Source: Streptomyces sp. NL15-2K
GTDB taxonomy: Bacteria; Actinomycetota; Actinomycetes; Streptomycetales; Streptomycetaceae
Direction: 5' to 3'
Assembly (NCBI RefSeq): GCF_030551255.1
Contig: NZ_CP130630.1
Coordinates: 7,793,501-7,857,500, forward strand
DNA: 64,000 nucleotides
The notes under the pieces were generated by a model. The model saw only the letters and a list, made by a program, of their open reading frames with translations, was not told the DNA's origin and did no database searches. Shown here in pieces: positions 55,070 to 64,000 of this stretch (the stretch's first letter is position 1; every line of letters begins with the position of its first letter). Both the position numbers and the translations under genes were made by a program.

Positions 55070-55492
55070 ATGGCTCAGCAGGTTCGGGAAGTCATGACGA
55101 CAGACCCCGTGGCGGTATCGCCGCAGACGCCGCTGGTCGAGGTCGCGCGTCGGATGCGGGACGAGAACATCGGTGACGTACTGGTCATCGAAGAAGACCA
55201 TCTGCGCGGTGTGGTCACCGACAGGGACCTGGTGGTGCGGGCTCTCGCCGAGGGAGCCGACATCAGCAGCAAACCGGTGCGGGAGGTCTGCAGCGCGGAG
55301 ACGATCACCGTCTCTCCGGACGACGACGTGGACCGCGCGATCCAGCTGATGCGGGACCGGGCGATTCGCCGGCTGCCGGTCGTGGAGGAGGAGGACCGGC
55401 CGGTGGGCGTCATCTCGCTGGGCGACCTCGCCGTCGAACGCGACCCGCGATCGGCGCTCGGCGACATCAGCGCCGCCGACCCCAACCGGTGA
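55070..55492 (+). CDS. CBS domain protein
   Basis: A 140-residue protein made of two CBS repeats (about 5-62 and 70-128). Each has the canonical strand-helix pattern: VREVMTTDPVAVSPQTPLVEVA with GDVLVIEEDHLRGVVTDRDLV, then VCSAETITVSPDDDVDRAIQ with RRLPVVEEEDRPVGVISLGDL. CBS pairs bind adenosine nucleotides and regulate partner proteins. ATG at 55070 follows GAAGGAGGATC; the frame is open upstream for five codons. A strong hairpin follows the gene. Confidence 0.93.
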   Translation: MAQQVREVMTTDPVAVSPQTPLVEVARRMRDENIGDVLVIEEDHLRGVVTDRDLVVRALAEGADISSKPVREVCSAETITVSPDDDVDRAIQLMRDRAIRRLPVVEEEDRPVGVISLGDLAVERDPRSALGDISAADPNR

Positions 55493-55536
55493 GGCACCCA
55501 CGGATCAACCGTCCCGACCTCACAAGGTCACAGCAC

Positions 55537-55577
55537 CCGGCGGGCGGACATTCCCTCACGGAATGCCCGCCCGCCGG
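55537..55577. terminator. Strong terminator after the CBS gene
   Basis: CCGGCGGGCGGACATTCC and GGAATGCCCGCCCGCCGG form an 18-bp stem with one mismatch and a 5-base loop, between two converging genes. Confidence 0.88.
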
Positions 55578-55610
55578 CACGTTCAGGGCGGCGGCCCCGC
55601 TCTCCCGCGG

Positions 55611-55907
55611 CTACCGCTGGGGGATGGCGAGTTCACGGCCGCGATAGAAGCCTTCGCGCTCCTCGGCGACGTACGGGGCCATGTTCGCGCGCCGCTGGGC
55701 CTCCGGCTCGGAGGCCCGCCAGGAGTCGCATGCCTCCTTGGAGTCCCAGAACGACACCCCGGTGATCTCCTGTCCGTCCTCGGACCAGTACGCGAAGGCG
55801 CGGCGCATGCCCTCCGGGTGGGTCGTCGGCTGCCATGCCCTCTCGAACTCCTCCAGGGTGCCCGGCCGCAGGCGGCGCGTGGTGACCCAGACGACGTGCT
55901 CCTCCAT
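55611..55907 (-). CDS. Antibiotic-biosynthesis-monooxygenase-like (dimeric alpha/beta barrel) protein
   Basis: A 98-residue protein of ferredoxin-like layout: VVWVTTRRLRPGTLEEFERAW, a helix, ITGVSFWDSKEACDSWRASE, and a helix. The dimeric alpha/beta barrel is shared by ABM monooxygenases, EthD-like and heme-degrading proteins, so function is open. ATG at 55907 follows GGAGGAG. It lies after a two-way terminator from the CBS gene. Confidence 0.72.
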   Translation of the reverse strand: MEEHVVWVTTRRLRPGTLEEFERAWQPTTHPEGMRRAFAYWSEDGQEITGVSFWDSKEACDSWRASEPEAQRRANMAPYVAEEREGFYRGRELAIPQR

Positions 55908-55928
55908 CGACGGCTCCTCCGTTCTCCC

Positions 55929-56139
55929 TCAGGTGACGCTGCCGGTGCTTCCGGCGAAGAGAATCCGGGCGAGTTCGTCGTCCAGCGACTGGCGGACCTT
56001 GCTCATGAGGCCGCCCTCGGTGGCCTCGCCGACGACCTCGACGACGCTACGAGCCTCGTGGGTGGCCTTGGCCGCGTCGGCGCCCGCGCGCTGGGCGACG
56101 CGGCGCAGAGGCTCCTTCCGGCTCCCGTATCTCGCTCAC
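55929..56139 (-). pseudogene. Frameshifted small gene, CBS-related upstream sequence
   Basis: On the reverse strand GTG at 56139 (CGGAGGAC upstream) opens MSEIREPEGASAP, but the frame closes after 32 codons. One base shifted, the sequence reads EPLRRVAQRAGADAAKA, then RSVVEVVGEATEGGLMSKVR up to LARILFAGSTGSVT with a stop at 55929. The distance is not a multiple of three, indicating a one-base indel. Reading upstream, the sequence MREEGIGAMLVTED looks like the start of a CBS domain, so it may be part of a longer decayed CBS protein. Confidence 0.45.
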
Positions 56140-56264
56140 GTCCTCCGTTACCAGCATCGCGCCGATGCCTTCCTCGCGCATACGGCGGCCGCCATCGGGG
56201 GGTCTGCCTACGGGTGGCCGCGGCCGGGATGCGGATGCTGTCGGCCGCGGGTCAGGCTGGTGGC

Positions 56265-56477
56265 ATGTCCGAGCGCCGTGTGATCGTTTTCCCGCCGTCC
56301 GAGACCGGAGGCCGCCAGGTGGACGTCGACGGAGAGATTCTCGGCACCGCGTACAGCCTGCACGACCTGACCGTGTTGCTGCGCGACGCCGGCCTGCCGA
56401 ACTGGGACGAGGTGGACGTTGCCGAGTCGGGCCTCATCGAGTGGCACGGGGGAGGGCCGGAGGTGTGGAAGCCATGA
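56265..56477 (+). CDS. Small conserved hypothetical protein (paralogue B)
   Basis: A 70-residue protein related to the one at 36690-36908: VIVFPPSETGGRQVDVDGEI, then LGTAYSLHDLTVLLRDAGLP and SGLIEWHGGGPEVW. Shared GTAYSL, RDAGLP/HRAGLP and LIEW-GGGP motifs make the two paralogues. The function is unknown. ATG at 56265 is the natural start; the CBS-like remnant is just upstream on the opposite strand. Confidence 0.7.
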   Translation: MSERRVIVFPPSETGGRQVDVDGEILGTAYSLHDLTVLLRDAGLPNWDEVDVAESGLIEWHGGGPEVWKP

Positions 56478-56537
56478 ACGCGCGCGACGGGGCTGAACGC
56501 GCGCGACGGGCATGAACGCGTGCGACGGGCGTCCTGG

Positions 56538-56726
56538 TCAGCTTCGTGAACGATGCCAGGCCAGGATGGCAGAGGTCCAGATCATGCCGACCATCTGCTC
56601 CGCGGTCGCCTCACCGGCTCCTGGGGCCAGGTTGTTCGGCGATCCTTCCACCGGCCGGGCGGGTGGGTACGCGGGCGCGGCGTCATGAGGCAGACCGGCA
56701 GCACGATCGACCGAGGACTCCCTCAC
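56538..56726 (-). CDS. Possible small protein
   Basis: About 62 residues from a GTG at 56726 preceded by GAAGGAG. The sequence is Ala/Pro-rich in the first half and ends EQMVGMIWTSAILAWHRSRS. No family is recognised, and coding is uncertain. An in-frame ATG at 56735 is too close to the binding site. Confidence 0.35.
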   Translation of the reverse strand: MRESSVDRAAGLPHDAAPAYPPARPVEGSPNNLAPGAGEATAEQMVGMIWTSAILAWHRSRS

Positions 56727-56903
56727 AGCATGCATCTCCTTCGATCCCAGCCGGTGCCTGCGGCGGGTCACGCTACCCGCCCTTGCCCACTGAGCCCGGC
56801 ACGGACGACACCGTGGCGCGGTGCGATTCATCCGGTCGGCCGACCGGATGCCGCGCCGGCGGTGGAAGTTCTCCGATTTCCAACCCGGTGCGGGCGGCCC
56901 TCG

Positions 56904-57281
56904 TCAGTGGTCGGCCGAGGAGTGCGTGTCCTGCCGTGGCTGCTGGTGGGCGTCCGCTTCCAGCGGTGGTGCGCCGTACCGGTCGGGGCGGTGTTCCCCG
57001 GGTGTCGCGATTTTGTAGCGGGGCCTGCCGGCGGCTCCGGGGGCGAGGGGTACCGCCCGGCGGGCGGCGAGGCGGCCCACCCAGCGCCGGCCGCAGATGG
57101 GGCAGGCCGGAGCCCCCTGGGGGTCGTAGGGGGACGGGGTGCCGTGCCCGTCACGGGTGAAGTACTCCCACTCGTCCCCGTACTCGTCGCGGTAGAACTG
57201 CACGTCGTAGTCGACGCTCCACTTGTGCCAGCAGTGGCCGCAGGTGAATTCGACGCGTTCCACGGCGAGCTCGGTGATCAT
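56904..57281 (-). CDS. Zinc-ribbon hypothetical protein
   Basis: A 125-residue protein with a CGHC and CPIC pair (FTCGHCWHKW and GAPACPICGRRW) that probably hold one zinc ion, separated by an acidic/aromatic segment (YDVQFYRDEYGDEWEYF). The C-terminal third is basic and disordered. ATG at 57281 follows GGGAGGAAG. It lies 46 bases downstream of grpE on the same strand and may belong to the stress operon. Confidence 0.72.
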   Translation of the reverse strand: MITELAVERVEFTCGHCWHKWSVDYDVQFYRDEYGDEWEYFTRDGHGTPSPYDPQGAPACPICGRRWVGRLAARRAVPLAPGAAGRPRYKIATPGEHRPDRYGAPPLEADAHQQPRQDTHSSADH

Positions 57282-57327
57282 CGGCTTCCTCCCTTCGCGT
57301 GTGGTCGCGCTGTGTACTCGAGCCGCG

Positions 57328-57938
57328 TCACATCCCACCGTCGCCGGGCGGCGTTCCCGACCCTGTGCCCGGAACCGGCGGTTCGGTCACCTCCGCCTGC
57401 GCGGGCCGCAGCAGCTGGTCGCCGAGTCGGTAGCCGGGGCGGAGGATCGTGGTGCAGGTGGGCCGTTCGACGTGGCCGGCGCGCAGGCAGAAGACGGCCT
57501 CGTGCAGGGCCGGGTCGAAAGGGTCTCCGGGCGTGCCGAAGGCTTCCAGGCCCAGCGCCGCGAGTTCGCTCTCCAGCAGGTCCGCGACCCGCTGGAAACC
57601 GCCCGTGACCTCACCGTGCTTGCGGGCCTCGTCCAGGGCGTCGAGCACCGGCACGAGACCGGCGAGCACGTTGGCCACCGCGATCTCGCCGACGGAGCGG
57701 CGGTCGCGGCGGACCCGCTTGCGGTAGTTGTCGTACTCGGACTTCAGCCGCTGCAGGTCCGCCGTCCGCTCCCGCAACTGCCTGCGCAGCACATCGGTGT
57801 CGGAGGGCGCCGCCTGCCGGGGGGACTCGAGGTCGCCGCGGCGCCGCAGCTCCAGCGTTCCGCCCGGCTTGCGCCGGTCTTCGCCCCGGACGATCGCCAG
57901 CGGGCGTTCGCCAGGCCGGTGGGTCTCGTCGGCGCGGG

Positions 57939-57942
<4 letters not shown>
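57328..57942 (-). CDS. grpE: Nucleotide exchange factor GrpE
   Basis: A 204-residue GrpE-type exchange factor for DnaK. The central coiled-coil [20 protein letters not shown] and the C-terminal four-helix/beta domain with [20 protein letters not shown] and [17 protein letters not shown] are characteristic. The N-terminus is charged and disordered. Its ATG overlaps the dnaK stop (ATGA), so the pair is translated together. Actinobacterial housekeeping loci usually run dnaK-grpE-dnaJ-hspR, but no dnaJ or hspR follows here. Confidence 0.93.
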
Positions 57943-59822
<1,880 letters not shown>

Positions 59823-59854
59823 GGTCCTCTCCTCCCTCCGCGTCCTATGAAAGT

Positions 59855-59883
59855 GAATAAGAACTAACGCCCTAGATTGTCAA
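59855..59883 (-). promoter_or_regulatory. Candidate promoter of the dnaK-grpE pair
   Basis: On the reverse strand TTGACA (59883-59878), a 17-base spacer and TTATTC (59860-59855) lie 33 bases before the dnaK start. No HspR HAIR (CTTGAGT-N7-ACTCAAG) and no CIRCE element is present near it. Confidence 0.5.
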
Positions 59884-59919
59884 GAAATTCCGTTCTGCGC
59901 CTGGTTGTTGTCAATATGA

Positions 59920-60009
59920 CCCCTTTTGCTGACCATCTCGGTGGCCGAGGCGGTCAAGCCCCGCAAGATCGAGATCAGCCGCGCCGAACAGAAGGAACTC
60001 GGCGCCTGA
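59920..60009 (+). pseudogene. 3' remnant of an hsp20 (alpha-crystallin) gene
   Basis: The forward strand reads LLLTISVAEAVKPRKIEIS then RAEQKELGA and stop. This is the C-terminal end of an Hsp20 small heat-shock protein (GVLTIxVPxAExxKPRKIEIS). A TGA lies immediately before and the alpha-crystallin domain is absent, so only the last 30 codons are left. Confidence 0.75.
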
Positions 60010-60030
60010 CCACCCGGGCAACGGCCCAGG

Positions 60031-60396
60031 TCATGGCCTCTCGCCCACCCGTCGGTGCCGGATGTCCCGCACCACCTCACCGTCGGGCTCCGGTGCGCTG
60101 ACGGCCAGGCGGGCGAAGGGTGCGGACGGCCACAGGTCCACGACGACCACAGGTTCGTCGGCGCGCACGGCGACGAAGTCCCTGCCGTGGGCGTGGCGCC
60201 GCTCTCCCAGGCAGTGACCGGGACGGCACACGCCGCCCCGCGGCGTGCCGCGCAGGCTGCGCCACCAGTCCGGCTCGATCCTCACGTCCTTCACGTCCGC
60301 CACAGACACTCGCACCTCCCGGCGCCGGGCCAGGAGCCGCTCCCGCCAGGACAGGCGGAGCACGAGGTCCTCGTCTTCCAGTACCAGCCGGGCCAC
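60031..60396 (-). CDS. Hypothetical protein, PH-like small protein
   Basis: A 121-residue cytoplasmic protein. VARLVLEDEDLVLRLSWRERLLARRREVRVSV then DVKDVRIEP resembles the start of a PH-like (bPH) domain, with strands that follow a LVVxxxxxx-W pattern, and VVVVDLWPSAPFARLAVS further on. The GTG at 60396 is preferred since GGGAGG lies 8 bases before; an earlier GTG at 60417 would add 7 residues. No function is claimed. Confidence 0.55.
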   Translation of the reverse strand: MARLVLEDEDLVLRLSWRERLLARRREVRVSVADVKDVRIEPDWWRSLRGTPRGGVCRPGHCLGERRHAHGRDFVAVRADEPVVVVDLWPSAPFARLAVSAPEPDGEVVRDIRHRRVGERP

Positions 60397-60476
60397 GGAT
60401 GCCGCCTCCCTCGACACACCTCTGGACGGATATCGACCACTATGACCTGTTCCGGGTTCGGTGGCACAGTGGCGGT

Positions 60477-61268
60477 ATGTGCGGCCGGTACGTCTCCACC
60501 CGTAGCCCGGAGGACCTGGTCCAGATGTTCCGGGTCACCGAATGGCGCCCGGAGGAGGCGCTGGCGCCGAACTGGAACGTGGCCCCGACCGACGACGTGT
60601 GGGCCGTTCTGGAGCGCACCCCGCGCGACGAGCGAGAGTCCGCGTCCGTGCGGAGGGAGCTGCGGCCGCTGCGCTGGGGCCTGGTGCCGTCCTGGGCGAA
60701 GGACCCGAAGATCGGCTCACGGCTGATCAACGCGCGGGTCGAGACCGTGCACGACAAGCCCGCCTTCCGCCGCGCCTTCGTCAAGCGCCGCTGCCTGCTG
60801 CCGGCCGACGGCTTCTACGAGTGGGAGCAGACCAAGGGGAAGAACAAGGGGGAGGACAAGGGGAAGGACAAGGGGAAAGACAAGACCAAGGGCACCGGCA
60901 AGGCCCGCAAGCAGCCCTACTTCATCCATTCCGCCGACGAGCCGGTGATGGCGCTCGCCGGGCTGTACGAATACTGGCGTGACCCGGCGGTGAAGCGGGA
61001 CGACGACCCCGCCGCCTGGCTGCTGACCTGCACGATCCTCACCACCGAGGCCACCGACGCGGCCGGCCGCGTGCACCCCCGCATGCCACTCGCCCTGACG
61101 CTCGATCACTACGGCGCCTGGCTCGACCCCCACCGCCAGGACCCGGACGAACTGCGCGCGCTGCTGACCCAACCCGCGAACGGCCACTTGCAGGCCCGGC
61201 CCGTCTCCGCCGCCGTCAACGACGTCCGCAACAACGGCCCGCAGCTCCTGGACGAGGTCTCTGTGTAG
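60477..61268 (+). CDS. SRAP-type abasic-site processing protein (YedK/HMCES family)
   Basis: A 263-residue SRAP peptidase-like protein. After removal of Met1 the catalytic Cys2 (MCGRYVS) crosslinks to abasic sites in single-stranded DNA and shields them. The other family residues are visible: N in NWNVAPTD, E in LPADGFYEWEQ and H in GRVHPRMPLAL. A Lys/Gly/Asp-rich segment (about 118-142, KGKNKGEDKGKDKGKDK) is inserted after EWEQ, longer than in most homologues. ATG at 60477 fixes Cys2. Confidence 0.94.
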   Translation: MCGRYVSTRSPEDLVQMFRVTEWRPEEALAPNWNVAPTDDVWAVLERTPRDERESASVRRELRPLRWGLVPSWAKDPKIGSRLINARVETVHDKPAFRRAFVKRRCLLPADGFYEWEQTKGKNKGEDKGKDKGKDKTKGTGKARKQPYFIHSADEPVMALAGLYEYWRDPAVKRDDDPAAWLLTCTILTTEATDAAGRVHPRMPLALTLDHYGAWLDPHRQDPDELRALLTQPANGHLQARPVSAAVNDVRNNGPQLLDEVSV

Positions 61269-61434
61269 CCGATCCGACGAGGGCCCACGCCGGGCAGACA
61301 GGCGACGGGGGGTTGCGCCTGCCTGCCCTTGCGCGTGCACACCCACTCACGGGGGGAAAGCGGGTGCCGCGGGGCCCATGGCCCACTCCCCACAGCGCAG
61401 CGACCAGCCGAGGTGTCACACTCCGGCGCCCGGG

Positions 61435-62205
61435 TCATTCCTTGAGCGCGACGAGGACGTGGCTGTCGCCGACCTGCCAGACCGTGGTGATGTGGCGAAA
61501 GCCCGCCTGCCGCAGCAGTTCGATGTGGCGGGTGAGTGTCAGGTCGTTGTCGTTCCCGTCGTGGTTGCCGAGTGCGGCCTGTCGCTTCTCGCGTTCGGTG
61601 AACAGGTCGGTCAGTTCCGGGGCCCGGGCGGCCGCGCTCCACCAGGACTCCCAGTCCTCGTGGTCGCGTGTGCGGGATCGTTCGGCTCGTCGTCGCCCCA
61701 CATGGGCGGTGAGTTCCGAGCACCGCCGGTCGTCCAGGGGGAAGTGGTCGCCGTTGACGAGGGCGCCCCCCGGTCGCAGCAGGCTCGCCAGCCGGCGGTA
61801 GGTCCGCAGCAGGGTCTGTTCCGAGAGGTAGTGGAGGGCGGTCGTCGAGACGGCCGCGTCCAGGGGGCGGTCCAGGGCGAGGGCGTCGGTCCATCCGCTG
61901 TCCCCGATCACGGTGTCCACATAGCGTGCGGCTTCCGCGTGATGGGTCCGGCCGAGCTCCAGGAGCACCGGGTCCATGTCCACGGCGACGATCTCCGTGT
62001 CCGGCAGCCTCGCGGCGAGCCTGGCGGCCAGCGATCCCGGGCCGCAGCCGAGGTCGAGGAGCAACGGCCGGGACCGGTGGGCCGCGACGTGCTCGACGAC
62101 GTCGGCGATGACTCTGAAGCGCTCCTCGCGGGCGATGGCGTAGTGCTCCTGCTGGCGTTCCCAGCGCTCCACCCACAGTTTGGCCGTTTCCATGCTTACG
62201 CCCAT
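61435..62205 (-). CDS. Class I SAM-dependent methyltransferase
   Basis: A 256-residue methyltransferase. Motif I is LLLDLGCGPGSLAARLA, motif II TEIVAVDMDPVLLELG, motif IV DAAVSTTALHYLS and motif VI LLRPGGALVNGDHF. It is of the small-molecule type with a 3' extension (DHEDWESWWSAAARAPELTD). The start may be ATG 62205 or ATG 62193. It lies 81 bases from the aminotransferase gene on the same strand. Substrate unknown. Confidence 0.88.
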   Translation of the reverse strand: MGVSMETAKLWVERWERQQEHYAIAREERFRVIADVVEHVAAHRSRPLLLDLGCGPGSLAARLAARLPDTEIVAVDMDPVLLELGRTHHAEAARYVDTVIGDSGWTDALALDRPLDAAVSTTALHYLSEQTLLRTYRRLASLLRPGGALVNGDHFPLDDRRCSELTAHVGRRRAERSRTRDHEDWESWWSAAARAPELTDLFTEREKRQAALGNHDGNDNDLTLTRHIELLRQAGFRHITTVWQVGDSHVLVALKE

Positions 62206-62286
62206 GGGTTCGCGTCGCCTCTTCCGTCCGTCGACCGCCGGCTACGCTCAGAACCTATCGACTATTGGAAACGATTTCCATTCACG

Positions 62287-63489
62287 CTACTCCTCCAGGG
62301 TCGCCAGCACGGTCAGCAGACGGTCGACCTCCCGCACCGTGTTGTACACATGGAGACTCACCCGCACCGAGCCGTCCCGCCTGTCCGCACCGGCCTGGCA
62401 CAGACTGTCGGCCCGGACCATGAAGCCTTGGTCGTACAGGATGAAGCCCAGGTCGTCCGACGGGATGTCGCGATGCCGGAAGGTGACGATGCCGTGGCGC
62501 CGCTGGACGGCGGAGTCGGCGGCCAGGCTGGCCTGGCAGCCCAGGACCTCGTAGGGGTCCAGGCGGCGGAGCCCCTCGGTGAGCCGGGCCGTGAGGGCCG
62601 TGGTCCAGCGCGCGATGCGGTCCGTGCCCGCGGCCTCCAGCCAGTCGAGTGCGGCCTCCAGGGCGGCGATGCCCACGGTGTTGGGGGTGCCGTCCCAGCC
62701 GCCGGGCCGGAACTCGGGCCCGCGCCCCGGTGCGTTGCGGGCCCAGACGGCCCCGGAGCCGGGCAGGGCCAGCGCCTTGTGGCCGGAGAAGACCAGGAAG
62801 TCCACGTCGAGCCGGTCCACGGACACGGGGAGGTGGCCGATGCTCTGGGCGGCGTCGAGACAGATCGGGACGTCCGGGCCGACGGCCTCGCGGATGCGGT
62901 GCACGTTCATGTCGCCGCCGTAGACGTGGTGGACGTGGGTGGCGGCGACGAAGCGGGTGCGCGTGCCGACGGCCCCGGCCAGCGCCCGGTGGTCGTAGTC
63001 GCCGGACGACTCCTGGTACGGCAGCTCCCGCAGGTGCACCGTGACGCCCTGCCGCGCCAGCAGTCGCTGGGCCTCCAGCCAGGGGTCCAGGTTCGCCCGG
63101 TGGTCGGCGAAGGGAACGAGGATCTCGTCGCCGTCCGAGACAAGGCCGGGGAGCCAGTCCCGGGCGACGGTCCGCAGTCCCTCGGTGGTGCCGCTGGTGA
63201 AGTGGACGCCCGAGCGCTCCGGTTCGGGGTCGCCGAGGAACTCCTTGACGCGCTGCCGCGTCCGTTCCACCAGTGCCGTCGTGTGGTTGGCCCACGGATA
63301 GCTGCCGCGCCCGGCGTTGGCGTTGGACGTCGTCAGATACGTCTGTACGGCATCGAGGACGGCCCGCGGCTTCTGCGAGGTGGCCGCGCTGTCCAGGTAG
63401 GCCACATCGGGGTGTGCGGCGATGATCGGGAACTGCTGCCGCAGCTCCCGCTGCCATTCGGCCAGCTCGTTCAGTTCGGTGCCGGGCAC
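62287..63489 (-). CDS. Class V aminotransferase / cysteine desulfurase-like (SufS type)
   Basis: A 400-residue PLP enzyme. Fold-type I landmarks are AYLDSAATSQKPRAVLDAV, VHFTSGTTEGLRTVA, VDRLDVDFLVFSGHKALALPGSGA (PLP lysine in SGHK) and LGFILYDQGFMVRADSLCQAG. SufS-type cysteine desulfurases carry a catalytic Cys in the C-terminal region; a cysteine is present in LCQAG, in a roughly similar place. It is 4 bases downstream of the rhodanese-domain gene, so a sulfur-mobilising pair is possible. Confidence 0.9.
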   Translation of the reverse strand: MPGTELNELAEWQRELRQQFPIIAAHPDVAYLDSAATSQKPRAVLDAVQTYLTTSNANAGRGSYPWANHTTALVERTRQRVKEFLGDPEPERSGVHFTSGTTEGLRTVARDWLPGLVSDGDEILVPFADHRANLDPWLEAQRLLARQGVTVHLRELPYQESSGDYDHRALAGAVGTRTRFVAATHVHHVYGGDMNVHRIREAVGPDVPICLDAAQSIGHLPVSVDRLDVDFLVFSGHKALALPGSGAVWARNAPGRGPEFRPGGWDGTPNTVGIAALEAALDWLEAAGTDRIARWTTALTARLTEGLRRLDPYEVLGCQASLAADSAVQRRHGIVTFRHRDIPSDDLGFILYDQGFMVRADSLCQAGADRRDGSVRVSLHVYNTVREVDRLLTVLATLEE

Positions 63490-63493
63490 GGAG

Positions 63494-64000
63494 TCAGTCC
63501 CTCACCAGCGGGGCGCCGGCGTCACGCCACGCCACGATCCCACCGGACAGACTGCGCACGTCGGGATGGCCCATGCGGGTCAGCAGCGCGGCATAGCGGG
63601 CCGACTTCTCGCCGATCGGGCAGGCGAGCAGCACCGGCTGCCGTTTGCTGAACGGCAGGCCGCCGCGCAGGAGTTCCTCGAACAGCTCGTCGGCGATGTT
63701 GACCGAGCCGTCGATGTGCAGCACGGCGTACGCGTGCGGCCCGCGCAGGTCGACCACGAGGGGCCGCGGCCGGCCGTCCTCGATCCACCGCCGCGCGTCC
63801 GCCGTGCCGATGACCGTGGCAAGCTGTCGCACCTCGGCATCGGAGAGGGCCGCGGCGGAGTTCTTCCGGGGCGGCCGGCCCAGCAGCTCGGGGCGGCGCT
63901 GCCGTACGTAACTGAGGTAGCTCTCGGCGCGGTCGCAGACGATGAAGACCGCCGTCCGCCGCTCGGCCGCCCCGGCTTCCGCCAGTTCCGCGTCCACCGT
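63494..64000 (-). CDS. Rhodanese-domain protein, partial (N-terminus beyond the window)
   Basis: About 168 C-terminal residues are visible. A rhodanese domain occupies the second half: LVVDLRGPHAYAVLHIDGSVNI and the active-site loop VLLACPIGEKSARYAALL, with Cys in CPIGEKS. The first part (TAVFIVCDRAESYLSYVRQRRPELLG) looks like the end of another domain, possibly a PLP-dependent cysteine synthase fold, but too little remains to say. It is cotranscribed with the class V aminotransferase. Confidence 0.8.
   Translation of the reverse strand, partial: TVDAELAEAGAAERRTAVFIVCDRAESYLSYVRQRRPELLGRPPRKNSAAALSDAEVRQLATVIGTADARRWIEDGRPRPLVVDLRGPHAYAVLHIDGSVNIADELFEELLRGGLPFSKRQPVLLACPIGEKSARYAALLTRMGHPDVRSLSGGIVAWRDAGAPLVRD

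Overview
The window is very GC-rich (roughly 70% by eye, third codon positions almost all G or C), with frequent GTG starts, a conservon, an actinobacterial Ku with a Lys/Ala tail, a DUF397/XRE pair and an EfeU/EfeO/EfeB iron system. It is chromosomal DNA of a Streptomyces or very close relative. The order lon, conservon, PBP/FtsW-like pair, LigD-polymerase/Ku matches my memory of the Streptomyces coelicolor region around SCO5285-SCO5309, so 9.1-45 kb is probably core chromosome. The parts at 3.8-9.1 kb and 46.4-52.4 kb are accessory.

Layout. 1-3.8 kb: three GNAT acetyltransferase genes (one cut by the window edge, one a tandem double GNAT with a TTA codon at position 4) and an APH-like phosphotransferase. 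3.8-9.05 kb: a Tn7-like transposon whose four genes (TnsA-like nuclease, TniA/TnsB DDE transposase, TniB/TnsC ATPase, TniQ) overlap by 4 bases or less. It ends just before the HspR-type operator (HAIR) of lon. 9.1-13.1 kb: lon, a MarR regulator and a PP2C-like phosphatase. 13.4-19.2 kb: a conservon (cvnA-D) with a StyA-like flavin monooxygenase downstream. 19.2-23 kb: NlpC/P60 hydrolase, TetR regulator and an AurF-like diiron oxygenase. 23-27.4 kb: a decayed conservon-type kinase, an empty mobile element, a PBP/FtsW-like cell wall pair and an SH3-like secreted protein. 27.4-31 kb: an orphan sensor kinase with a lipoprotein, a CX5R phosphatase and a NERD protein. 31-33.3 kb: divergent NHEJ genes (LigD polymerase domain and Ku). 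33.3-38.5 kb: cyclophilin, membrane acyltransferase, zinc alcohol dehydrogenase and beta-propeller phytase. 38.5-42.1 kb: the iron uptake operon, with EfeU and EfeO fused in one polypeptide and an iron box upstream. 42.3-46.4 kb: aminopeptidase N, then an RsbW-like ATPase, an XRE regulator and a DUF397 protein.

46.4-52.4 kb is an accessory island. It has a low-GC HNH-nuclease gene of unknown type with TTA codons, a run of gene fragments, and a phosphotransferase pseudogene split by a tnpB-bearing insertion element. Both gene halves can be rejoined at base level. 52.5-57.3 kb: PL7 alginate lyase, GCS2-type ligase, CBS protein and several small proteins. 57.3-60 kb: a second-type dnaK-grpE pair without dnaJ, hspR or a visible HAIR, next to a 3' remnant of an hsp20 gene. 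60-64 kb: a PH-like small protein, an SRAP protein, a methyltransferase, a class V aminotransferase and a rhodanese-domain protein cut by the window edge.

Most interesting for follow-up are the tnpB element, whose guide and motif can be read from the split gene; the Tn7-like element beside lon; the HNH protein with its uncharacterised 450-residue partner region; two small non-coding elements that share a core but have different terminal inverted repeats, plus a 16-bp footprint of one of them; and a genome-repeat fragment inserted in frame into cvnB. No tRNA, rRNA or CRISPR array was seen.
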